Assembly (NCBI GenBank): GCA_964036295.1
Contig: OZ038462.1
Coordinates: forward strand, 2,859,501 to 2,923,500
Source of the DNA: Plumapathes pennacea
Lineage: Eukaryota; Cnidaria; Anthozoa; Antipatharia; Myriopathidae
DNA length: 64,000 bases
Direction of reading: 5' to 3'
Part shown: positions 13,989-25,500 of the stretch, in pieces
Layout: every line of letters begins with the position of its first letter
How positions within the stretch are numbered: the first letter of the stretch is position 1
Made by a program: the position numbers and the translations under genes
The notes under the pieces: generated by a model
Told to the model about the DNA's origin: nothing
The model's database searches: none
The model's input: only the letters and a program-made list of their open reading frames with translations

Positions 13989-14788
13989 CTTCCTCGCAGT
14001 GTTGTACTTTGTCTTCTGCTTTGCAAGCGAGCGAGTTATTTATGCTGAATCTAATTTGACGTAATTAGTTGCAACTCACAACTTTTCTTTGAGCAGCTGT
14101 ATCATAATGCTAATCAACCGGACCCAGTTGCATTAATTTAAAAAGTTTATTTTCTATTAAAAATATACTTTGAGCACGGTCATGATTTTTGTGGAGCCTC
14201 GAAAAGGGATTTCTGTTTGTCTCTAGTCGTTTCATGCTTTTAACACAATGAATCTATCGTAGTGGGCTCAGGGTATAATGGTATGCTATTCCTTGTGTAT
14301 AACTGAATGTTAATAATACCGTAAATGCTCTAATAATCCCCGGAAACTTGTATTATAATGGGTGGAGGGTTGAAACAGTGTTTCGGTGCAATGAAGCAGT
14401 CTAAATATTAATATTGTGCAATAATTAAAAACACTATATACCTTGTTTAAATAGCTGACTGGCAGTTGCTTTATTCAGCTGGAGATCGGTATTCTTTTAG
14501 TGAAACAAAGCAGCTTTTGATAAGTCATTATCACACTAAAATGCGCAGTAACCAAATTTATTTTTATATTAGGTAGGTATTTTTATTATATTACTAGAAA
14601 TACGATATTCGCAAAGGTCCCACGCCCAAGTAATCGATTATGCGTGACATTGCTCAGAGCTCTCATGTACTGTATACTTACACCACACATTTCAATATTA
14701 TTAGCATTTACATGATATTAGCATGTGTTCCATTCTGGGGGACACTCATCATAATTTTGGGTGGGGTGTGTCACCTGGACTTGAAAAC

Positions 14789-15045
14789 CCTTACCCTGTT
14801 TCAGACCAAAATATCTGATTTACTATACCCTATTTCAGACCCATACTCCATAAATGTATACCCTATTTCAGACCTATTTTTGAGACTTTTTTCTTTTGCA
14901 ACAGTTTCCACCTGTTTTTTCTTCCATTTGCCATGCATTGTCTGCAGTGACACATTTCTATATATGCTATTCCAGGCCAAAAACACAAAATCGATACCCT
15001 ATTTCAGACCAAAAAGGCAAACTCTATACCCTATTTCAGAATAAA
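14789..15045. repeat. Cluster of TATACCCTATTTCAGACC motifs
   Basis: Five copies of a ~16-18 base motif (at about 14,793, 14,826, 14,860, 14,994 and 15,027), irregularly spaced by unrelated sequence. The open frames on both strands here are built from this repeat. The irregular spacing separates it from an ordinary tandem minisatellite. Confidence 0.75.
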
Positions 15046-15112
15046 AATGTTTGAAAACAATACCCTTTGGGGTGGCACATACCTATATGGCATATATATA
15101 AGAGTACTCCCT

Positions 15113-15132
15113 CCCCCCCCCCCCCCCCCCCC
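15113..15132. repeat. Poly-C tract
   Basis: An uninterrupted run of about 20 C bases; its true length may be uncertain in any assembly. Confidence 0.9.
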
Positions 15133-16421
15133 AACCACCACCACTAGGGTCCCATTGCTGTTTGAAGAGTACAGTAGTTTCATTATATAATATGTAGGAT
15201 GGTCTTGAAAGAAGGAAGTTCTCATGATATTATTCATCATCCCATGTCCATTTCGCAGTAATTTATTTTGTCTCATAAGAAAGTATACAGAGTCAGTTTT
15301 AGCACCACATTCATAGGTGAAATATATAGATACTTCTCAAGTAGGTTACAATATATTTCTCAAAAGTTCTCAATTGTTGCAAGTGTTGCCTAGTACATGT
15401 ACAAACACACAAAATCCCATGCCAGAGAAATATAGCCCTAGCCCGATACTCTTTCCTCTACTCTACTGTGAGCGAAAATGTAAAAATGCATTATAAATAT
15501 ACAATAATTCTACAGAATATTAGACAAATGAGAGTCAGGTTTGCACATTATCCACCACAGGTACTGTAAGATACTGTGAGACACGAGAAGGGCATCAGTT
15601 TAGTACTGTACTGACATTCTTGTCTTTAAAAAGTCTCATATTTCCCATGCCATGTGGGTATAAACTAACTATTCCTAATCACAGAAAGATACTTTTTCCA
15701 GTTGGATTTAGTGAACTTCATGTTTGTCTTGATATTTAGGGACCTATGGGAAACAAAACAAGCATCAAAGTATAATTAGGAATGTTGTAAAATGTGTTCT
15801 GTGGCATGAGATAGGTGGGTGGGTGGGTGGGTGGGAAAGCTAATTGTGGATATTATGTGGATATAAATTATATCTCACCAGAAATTAATGTCATGCAGCT
15901 GCATTGGAAAAAAAACTTGTTCAAAAGAAAACTTATTAAATTATAATTATCACCAAATCTACCTAGGAAAAGGAAGAAATTAATAGTAAGTAGTAAGTAT
16001 GTAGTAAAGTACTGGCTTAAGTAAAATGATACTAACTGTGGTAAATGCAAATTGACTCTTCTGGCATATAATCAGAATATGTATCTTTGCAAATTGATTG
16101 TTGACCTTGAGTCACTGATTGGGGCATTGGCTCATCAGTGTTATCTAATTTGAACTTGTTTAGATCATGGCAATTTTTTCTGCCTACACCAGCTACTAAA
16201 TACAGTCAATCTCTTCTGAACATTAATTTATATACAGTAATGCTATATAGTACAGCTAAACAGCTAATTCAAAAAAGCAAAAGGAAATGCAGCAATAAAT
16301 TACACTTCTTTTCCTGATGCCAAATTGATAAAATAATAATTCATAATAATTTCTAGTTTACTGAAACATAATTCTGTTTATACACATTTCATAATAGTAT
16401 ATGTACTATTATTTGTAGAAA

Positions 16422-16450
16422 GGGAGGGGGGGGGGGGGGGGGGGGGGGGG
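16422..16450. repeat. Poly-G tract
   Basis: About 25 G bases after AGGGA. Such G runs can form quadruplex structures and are prone to length error. Confidence 0.9.
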
Positions 16451-17449
16451 AGCTTATTAGACTGAGAGAGGCATATTTCTAAAATTGACCTTGTAAGAGA
16501 AGAGGGATGGTTACCAGTATGAAGGAACTATAGCACACCCAGCCACTTATTGTTTCTAATATATTCTGATATATCTGATACTTCTAGAACAAAGCAAAGA
16601 CAAAACAAAGACTGTATTAGAAAGTTATTGGCTGGGTACTCCAAAGTTTAGGCCATTGACTTATAGTACTTATACAGTGTTATACAGTACATGATAACAG
16701 TAGCTGGGCAGTTAAAAAACTGCATGTTCAAACCAAAACTCACAAGTTCTTGAAATACGAAAGGTTTTACGATTTTTACTCCAGTTTGTTCAAAACTTTG
16801 ACTGAGCACTGCAAGTATAATTTCACAGAGGACAAATATTTTGATCTGTTCTTTGATAGACTGAAATGGTTTACTCTAATCAAATGCACAGAAACACCAA
16901 GATTCTTCTGTGTGAGTGATGTGTTGTGATTTTGTCTGAGCAAGTTGTCAACTGGCAAAATAACCTCTGCATTGTATGCGACACTGGAAGTTGATTTAAA
17001 TGTCGAGACTCAAACGGTTAAAACGATTTTCTGTCGTGAAAATGTATAGCATTGCAACAACCAAGTTTTAACGCGGTCACTCGAAGCAATGCAGAACGAA
17101 CGAATTGAGTGACGTGAACAAAGTAAATTTACGTGTCTTACCTTTCCCTTGGAGCTATCGGCCGCCCTTCAAGCACTATTTTCTGTCTTGCTCTTGATCA
17201 TAACTTGCTTTTAAGTGCCAGTAACCATGTTAGGCCGTTCAAATGGTTTATAAAAGTTCGATCCAAGAAGGTAAATGCGAGTCAGCTGTGAACGGTCGAC
17301 CGATTATCCCAGCTATAAATCAGCCGCTAGTGTATCTCCGATCGGATTTTTCGTCTTGCTTCTCGGTGTACCGTTGTTCGCTTGTCTTGTCATCGCCTTT
17401 GAAGGCCATCGTATTAGTACAGTACCTTCCCAGATGAAGTGATGGTTTG

Positions 17450-17812
17450 TTGCTTCGCAACGGACTCCCAAAAGACCCTGCGGCGCGGGTGGTAGGTCGT
17501 CCCGCGAACAACATTCAAATCGCAAAAAAAAGCCTTCGTGTTGGGCCGGGAGAGGAAAGCTGGGAACGAGGTACTCTGTTTCGAGGTTCTACCCGGCATT
17601 CCCCGCGGTGCGGGCTGGTCGCACCGCGAACAACATTCAAATCGCAAAAAAGCCTACGTGTTCGGCCGGGAAAGGGAAGAGCCTGGGAACGAAGTTGAAG
17701 GTTTTACCCAGCAATCCCCGCGGCGACGTGATTTTGTTCCGAGGTTCTTCCCAGTAAACCCCGCTGCGCGGGGAGGTCGCCCCGTGAACGACATTCAAAA
17801 ATGGTATGTGTT
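17450..17812. repeat. GC-rich tandem repeat of ~130 bp units
   Basis: Roughly three imperfect units, each with a palindromic GC block such as CCCCGCGGTGCGGGC, then CGAACAACATTCAAATCGC, AAAAAAGCC, CGTGTT, GGCCGGGA and a TGGGAACGA block. The local GC content is much higher than the surrounding DNA. The overlapping open frames on both strands (17,243-17,912) are made from the repeat and look like no known protein. Confidence 0.75.
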
Positions 17813-17912
17813 CAGATTAGTACCCACGCAGGGCGTGGGAATTATATTAGGTATTTTTACCTTCCCTGTAAATAAGTGGGTGCACATTATGTCAATCTCT
17901 CTGCCGAGGTGA

Positions 17913-19511
17913 GTTTTGTTTCTACATTTCCTGCTGCCTCTATTTTAAAACGAGGCCAAGTTTGAAACCTTTGTCATAAGTAAACATCCGTTTTTACTCG
18001 CACGTTTCGCACTGGACTGCATTTTAAAGCAGAAGCAACAGGTATATATAAATTGGCCTATTGCTTTATGATCAAAGTAATGGTTTTTACTCCGCCCGCC
18101 AAGTCGTATTGCTAATTGGCCCACCACGCATGCGTGTGAAAGTGGACTGTCACGAGTTGATTCTGGTTTATCGAGAAATGTGATTAAACAAACGAAACAA
18201 GACGAGCGCGAGTAACACCGTGTTCATCGAATCAAATTACTTTGTTATTTCTTTGTCTACGACCCCAAGAATATAAATTATTGCCCCAGTATAAATTATT
18301 TCTCAAATTATGATAGTTACGGGAACGAGAGATTGCCAAATTAAAGCTCAGCATCAACACTGTTATTGGGATATTAGTTCATTTGTGTCGGGTTACACTT
18401 TTATTCGTATCGTATGTGACATGCAGGTTACGAGTTAGAAGAATTCAAGGTTGACAGGGGTAAATTTCCACGAGCATTAAAACTCCTGATTGACTCACAG
18501 TTTCCTTTTATCTTTGAAGTTTACATATAGAAAGTCAACAGAGTAGATATAGAGATTCATTTTGGCTTCATTGGCTGGCTTGACTATATACTTTTTAACG
18601 TTTATGGTAAAAAGAAACGTAAAGGGACGCAGGTTTAACTGTGAGTGAATGAGTGACACTTTATTTTAGCATTGCACACAATAAGATTTATTTTCATGAA
18701 CAGAGGATAGTACATTAGCCACATGGATATACGACTATTTCAAACTCACCTGCCTTTAGGTATATAATATCTCACAAGTGAGCGGCACGAGCTGTGTCTG
18801 CATAAATATCGATAAAATACTTGAAACAAGCTCCAAGGAGAGCTCCGTTGCTATTGGCAGATTGGCAACATGGCAACGTGAAATTACATGTTTTATAGGA
18901 AAATGAAATTCAAGCAGTTCATCGATATCTATATGACATATATAGTTTTTTATGCCTTTAACCTTTAAATGCTAGGAGTGATCAATTTAAGTTTTATCTT
19001 TCAATCTTTTATCATTTAGATACTACAGTTTCGGATGACGTTTTTCGTAAAACCAAATAAAAAATAAGCACATCGCCAATCACAGAAGCTGTAAGAAACA
19101 CTTGTTTGCTTGCGTGAGAAAATCGCAATCAGGTATTGCTTTTTATTTGTTCCTGCATGATTAAAATACTGCAAAACTTGTTTGCACCAATCCGAAAGCG
19201 TAGCAAACGCAAAAGCACGCGATTACTTTTGACAGTGATCCGAAAACAGCCCGATATCAAACAGAATAACGAAATTGGTAATAGACAACCTGTCTTTGAC
19301 GAAAATTGATTGAACAATAAGGTTTCACTACATCACTCATAATTTAATATTGTCTTTTGAACGGCTGCGAGTATATAGATTAATTATTATGCAATGCAAC
19401 ATATTGACGCTGAACTATTTTACATTTTACACATATATATATAGCTCGTATTCTCTGGCAAAAAGTCGTGGGGGAGGCGCTGCTGTTTTTTGACAAAATA
19501 TTCATTGTATT
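17913..19511. other. Intergenic stretch without a gene
   Basis: I see no exon-like structure. Around 17,940-18,010 a fragment (AAAACGAGGCCAAGTTTGAA) resembles the ACGAGGCCCAG repeat upstream of astacin copies 1 and 2 (2,425 and 9,520) and the fragment at 60,610. The last ~1.5 kb may include 3' untranslated sequence of receptor paralogue A, but no boundary can be read. Confidence 0.4.
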
Positions 19512-22500
19512 TCACAATGGATAATAATGAAAAATGCAGACCAGTACGTGATCGTCTGGGTGAGAGTAGTCTCCAGGAAGACTGTTGTTGATGGTTAAAG
19601 GTTTTGTATCTTTGGCCGTTGATGTGATTGGTATGTTTTGTCGTGGTATGGTTGGTCGATATGGATGAGAATACACAGAATTCCGATTATCCACCATTTG
19701 AAACCATACCCCAATATAGTTTTGTTGGATGGCTTTGTAGGATCGCTGCATGTTCATGAACCGCAGACATTCTTGATCGTCCGTTCGGTCAGCAGACGTC
19801 GCGGCATTATGACATGTAACTCGGTCTAACTGGAGGCTTTCACCTCGTGTGCAAGCACCGTTTAACTTATGCTATAGAAAATGCATTGAACTGACTTACA
19901 GTTGAGTATCGAGTCCCAGCATTGAGTTTCTTGGCCAAGTCTTGAGGTTTTACGAGCGTTACAATGAACTACAAAATCCGCACATGAATCCACAGATTTT
20001 TGCAATGACACTGACTCAACTCTCACAACATGGCCAAGAAACATATTTCAGCAGTGTCACAAAAACTTCACAACGCTAACAAACATACATATTATTCTTC
20101 CTTTCTATTTCGGAGACTTGGCCAAACGGAAATTTTATAGATGCATGGTTCAACGATTTAGTTAACTGTGTACGACTATGCACGACTTTGTATGTACATT
20201 TGACACTTGATTGATTTTAAAACATCCTGGCAACTGATTATAATAATCAAGGAAACTATAATAACATAATTTACAAACTTTCAGAGATTTAACCCTTCAA
20301 CTCCTGGGACTGATCAACTTGAATATTCTCTTTCAGTCTTTCTCCAGAGATGTATAATACCGTATAGAGAATTTGGTTTACTGCAAACGCCTGCTTAGAT
20401 GAGAGCTGATTGAGCTCTCCATTCTCACTACATTGCCCATACAAATTTTCTTGGATGTTTGGGAGAAGTCATATAACAATCTCAAGAGTGAAAGGGTCAA
20501 CAAAGGTCTGTGTGAAGCTTAGAATTCACATTTATGTTTTGTTAAAATGACCCAACTTTGAGAGTTACTTAAGTACTCGCTAAACGTTCCTTTGCCCCTG
20601 TTCGGTAAAAATCAGGACTAGAACACATGATGACCGATTCAAAACTCACAACCTCTGATAAGGCATCATGGCACTGCAGTGTCGTCAACAGCTAGTCTAG
20701 TCTAGTCTGTCTCATTGGTCCTTGAGCGACTGCTCTCGGGTACCGACTGAAACGAGACAAAAATATGTATAAATTCTTGAGATATTACGAGCCGATTTCT
20801 CTAAACGCAGCCTGTAATACATTGGTCGTGGTCAAAAGTACACGAGTGGCTTGGTATTGTTTAAAGCTAAGTTAATGAAACTAACATATCTTTTGGCAAC
20901 AGTCTTTGATATATTTACAGTTGAAAGTCCCGCAAACGGACACCCTTGGGAAGCTGAAAGAGTGTCCTTAACTGGAGCTGTCTGCTTACGGGAATGTGTA
21001 AATACAGAGCTCAACTGCGCTAGAATTTAAACAAGGTCTCGTTCTGGCGTCCGTAAGTACGTACAGCTATGGCACTCACAAGAGTGTCCGCCCAGAGAGC
21101 TTCGACTTTATTATGTTTGAGTATTCCAAAGAAGAGAAGTAATTACACTGCAGATGAACTGCGCACTTACGTTTACTCCACCGTTTATCACAGAAGCCAC
21201 TCCCGCCACGGTCTGCACGTTGTTTCCATCATTTTTCCTGAGAAACAGCATCTGCTAAAGCGGGGAAGCAAATTCAAGAAAACAAAATGCGACGCCTTTA
21301 GTCGTATTGGAACCACCAGCAATGATATGACGTACAGCCTCAACGAATGCTCATCATCATTACACTTCACGAGACCAAGTATGGGAGTGTATTGCACTCG
21401 TGAGGAACCCGGTTTTTAACTTTCTCATACGAAAGCTGATCAAACTATCAGTTCTCATCACACCACTCATACATTTTCTTCTTAATAGGCTGGGAGAATC
21501 TGCATTGTGAGCTTGGAAGTAAAAGGGTTAACATACCTTGGGAAGAAACACGAGGCAAATCGTGAATGTGGTACAGAAGAACGTAAGGAACGAAGTTAAG
21601 GCGAACTTCGTCGTAGGCTGGTCCTCAACCACGCCCAATATAGGGATGACCAACACACAAGGAATGATGACGTTATACACGGACATGCCAATCAACTTGC
21701 TGTCATTCAAAGCTGGGATGTGCACTTGACGGGTCTCCCACGCCAAGTAAGCTCCAAATAAGAGTAACAAGCCTTTAAGAAAAATATAAGAGATAGACAG
21801 AAAAAAAGAAAAAAAAAAAAAGGAAATTGTCAAGTTTCAGTTTGGCCCTTTGACCGTCTCGTTTATCTTAGTTAAGAATAGTTACGTGAATTTCTGTTGG
21901 CTTAGTTCTCTAAATCGTTACACTTCCAAAGGGAAGTTACAAGACTTACAAAAATTCCAACTCCTGAACTGTCAAATGAAACCTAAATGTTTGACCACTC
22001 AAATGAAAGCTCTAAATAAGTACATTCTAATATCAGTGTTAACTTCCAACTCCTGAACTATTAAATGAAATCTAGAAGTGTAAGCACCCAAATGAAAAGT
22101 TGAGCACACTCTTCTAATGTCAGAGAAGGTGTCCCTGACCACAGGGTCACCTTGCAGCCCGAGACAAGTTGTGGTTTCTCATGTAAACGGCACGCTTCGA
22201 TTTATAAAGAAATGTATTAATATAGGTAGCACGCACAGGAGGTCCCCGGGAACATTTCCTCGATATAAACTGAGCTTAATAGAATTGTTCAAGTTTTACC
22301 TTTGTAGACGTACATCGTGGCTCGCCAGATGATGATGTTGTCACAACTGCAGATCGTCACGAATGGAATCACTCCTGTGTCGTCCTGTTCTGATATCTAT
22401 TATCAATAATATATAAATACATGGATATATTTTTTAACCCAAGTTCAACTTTATACAATATTGTATCAATCATTTCCATCTTGAACGTTTAGTACAGTTC

Positions 22501-25500
22501 CCATTTCATGAATACACATTTCATGAATACGATCTCAAACTATCCTCTAACTCCGATTCTTCTGTGTATTCTGTTCTGTTATTCCTATTCCGGAATAGGA
22601 ATAGACGGATTAGCCCCAAAATAATACACCCCAAATTTTTAAATATAAAAATCGTCATTACCTCTGTGGCCTTGTTTATGATTGTCTCTCGAAGGGGATC
22701 AACGATCTGCCAGGTAAGTAGAAGGATGAAGTCGATCAACAGAAGTACGCCAACCATCCCAAACAGTTGATGGTCTTTGATAATGACCTGTTGAAAAACA
22801 AACGCCTGTCATTAGTACAGACAATTTACCCTTTCACTCCCAAGCTCAAAATGTAGAGTCTCCCAACCTTTTAAGAAGAAAGTGTATGAGTGATATAGAC
22901 TAGTACGAATTGATATTTAATCAGGTTTTATCTGAGCAAGCCATCAAGGGCCAAGTACTCCTTACTTATAATTCTGGCGAAACAAAAATGTGAAGATAAT
23001 AAATCAACAAAAAACATTCCAATTTTTAAAACGTTAACCCTTTCACTCCCAAGAGTGATTAACTCCTTCAGTTTCGCACCAGAGATATATCACACAGCAT
23101 GGAGAACATAGTTTTTGATACCTTGCTCAGATAAAAGCTAATAGACCTATCAGTTCTCTCTACATCACTCATACGTTTTCTTCTTAAAAGGATGGGAGAT
23201 TCTGCAGTTTGATTTTGAGAGTGAAAGGGTTCAACACAGATGGTATGGACGACAAAGAGCAACAAATTTGACTTAATGACAGAAAAAAAAAAAACACAGA
23301 AAGAGATAACAGAGAAACTAAACTGGGAGATCATTTAAGAATGTGAACAAAAGGATCTCTTACTCTTCTGATCGACTTCGCATTTAAGAATATCACGTGA
23401 ACTCTCCATGTTTTGCTGAACATCGCTCCAAACGCCAACGAGAATCCCAGTGTCACGATCCACACCTGGATCTGGAAATGAACATGTTTGTGGTCGTTAG
23501 ATAGCAAGGACGGCAATTGAAATGGTCAATTGTGTAAGTTTGACCATTTCACTGACAACTTTATGTGTGCAAAATTCAATTTAAAAATGCGAAAACATAA
23601 ACTCGACTGCTATTGGAATGTACTCAATGAAAGCTTTCATGATACACACCATGCACCCAGTGCCTGGGACACTTGCGTCCAATCCAAACAACACCCCAGC
23701 AATATATACCAACATGGATCCAACGATTATCAAATTGTTCAAGTAAGGAGAAGACATCTTTATAAACCTGCAAACATTTATATGGGAGAGTGGAGAGTAG
23801 ATAACTGTATAACGTTCATAAATGCACTTGTACAACTGAACCAAGAAATAGAAATGTTTCATTCAAAGCCACTCATTTAGACGGGAAGTAAAAAAGTCCT
23901 GCTGTATCTTTATTTTAACTGCTGCGAATCAATGTGAAGTGGCTTATTAACAATAATTAACAAATTACTCTTCTTTATATCTTTTTTCTGTCTCTGTTCC
24001 TGTTTAATGACTAATTTCGCATTTTGCAAAATGATAATTCATATGCTAAGGTGTGTGCAGTAGATATCCTACCTGACATTTCTGTGGTATAGGTTGAATA
24101 TCAACATGCAGATGGCCAAAAGAATTCCCAAAGAAGAAAGTGCCACAACAGTCCAGAACAACACTGGGTTAACAGTGACCTCCTGCCGGGAAATCCTCAG
24201 ACCATCCACGGGCGCTTTCCCACCTGTTCAGCGAATTATTTCAGAACTTGTTACCATAACGAAATGTTACCTCTAATTACGAGAAGTTAGACAGCCATGG
24301 CGACGAACGCTGACCAATGGACGTGACACCAAGAACGTCTTTCCGCGATGTTATTCAGTACTTACCTTCCCAATTGTAAGTTATGTTCGGGTTGTCTGCA
24401 TACGCTCCGGTCTCCATGTCGTAAAGAGCAACTCGTCTTTCCGTATCTCCGTCAACTATGAAAATAGACCAATTGGTAAGTTTTGTGCCGCTCTGCTGTC
24501 ACTTATGTGCCAACTACGGCTTGTTTCTGGCTATTTATGCGTACAACCTCAATAAATAGGGATAATCCATGTTATTATATATTTGTTGTCATCCCGATTA
24601 TTTTGCCAACACGCAAACCTTGAATTTGACGAACTTCCAGTTGAGTGATTCTGTCAAAATTCTTGTTAAACCTCACCCGACCCTGTATCAAAAAATATAG
24701 ATTTTTTGAATTAGTCAATGATAATCTTATTATCATTTTATGAAAGAGTTAAAGGCTGGTTTACGACACAAGCATAAAAATAAGTGCAAGCATAGGTAAA
24801 AGCACAAGAGAGCGACACACAGGCGACATACGTATAAGGATAAGTATCAAATGCGTCTGTTCTTTACATTCTTTCACATTACTTTGGCTTCTGATTGGTT
24901 GTTTTCTTACAGCCTTCGTGATTAGTGCTAAGCAGTTTTCGGATGACAGTTGAAAACCAAAGCTAAAGTAGTTGCATTGCTGTAAGAAAACACTTTTAGT
25001 AATCAGACGATTTTAGCTTTTGACAGTTTTTGAACTCAGTACAACACTATGCATAACGCTACTCACCGTCATCCCATGAAAAGAAATGTTCTTCATCACG
25101 TCCACAAAAACGCTGCGCATGTAATGGCTGCTGTAGTTGAAGTCTTTTAACTCCAGGTTTTCTTTCCTTAGGATCTCAATGGATGCGTTGAGCGTGAGGG
25201 CGCATGTCCACGCGGCATCGTAACCATAGGGTGCAAAAGGGTTCTCCGCTTTTGTGTAGTTGGAGGTCTGCAGCCGAGCAACATAACTTCCCCACAGCTC
25301 TTGAGGGGTCTATGGGTGGAAGACAGGCATGTCGTTTTCTAAAATGAACTGCACGGCTAAATTAACCTTGGCTCAGTTGTGTGTAATCGTTACAAAGCCA
25401 GTGCTTGTATTGGTGTAACGTAAATCATGGCACAAAATACATATTGTTCTCAGAAAATACCATGAGCATGACATTTTCGCGGAATCTAATTTTCGTTATA

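Larger units (their letters stand above)
13989..17240. other. Intergenic stretch 3' of nothing recognisable, AT-rich
   Basis: Between the start of astacin copy 3 and the GC-rich tandem array I see no splice-bounded coding exons or conserved protein motifs. It contains the repeated motif TATACCCTATTTCAGACC (about 14,790-15,045), a poly-C run (15,113-15,132), a (GGTG)n run (15,810-15,834), a poly-G run (16,422-16,450) and otherwise unremarkable AT-rich sequence. Confidence 0.5.

Noticed and set aside
17243-17912. Overlapping open frames on both strands
   Set aside because: Built from the GC-rich tandem repeat; each repeats its own sequence at the unit length.
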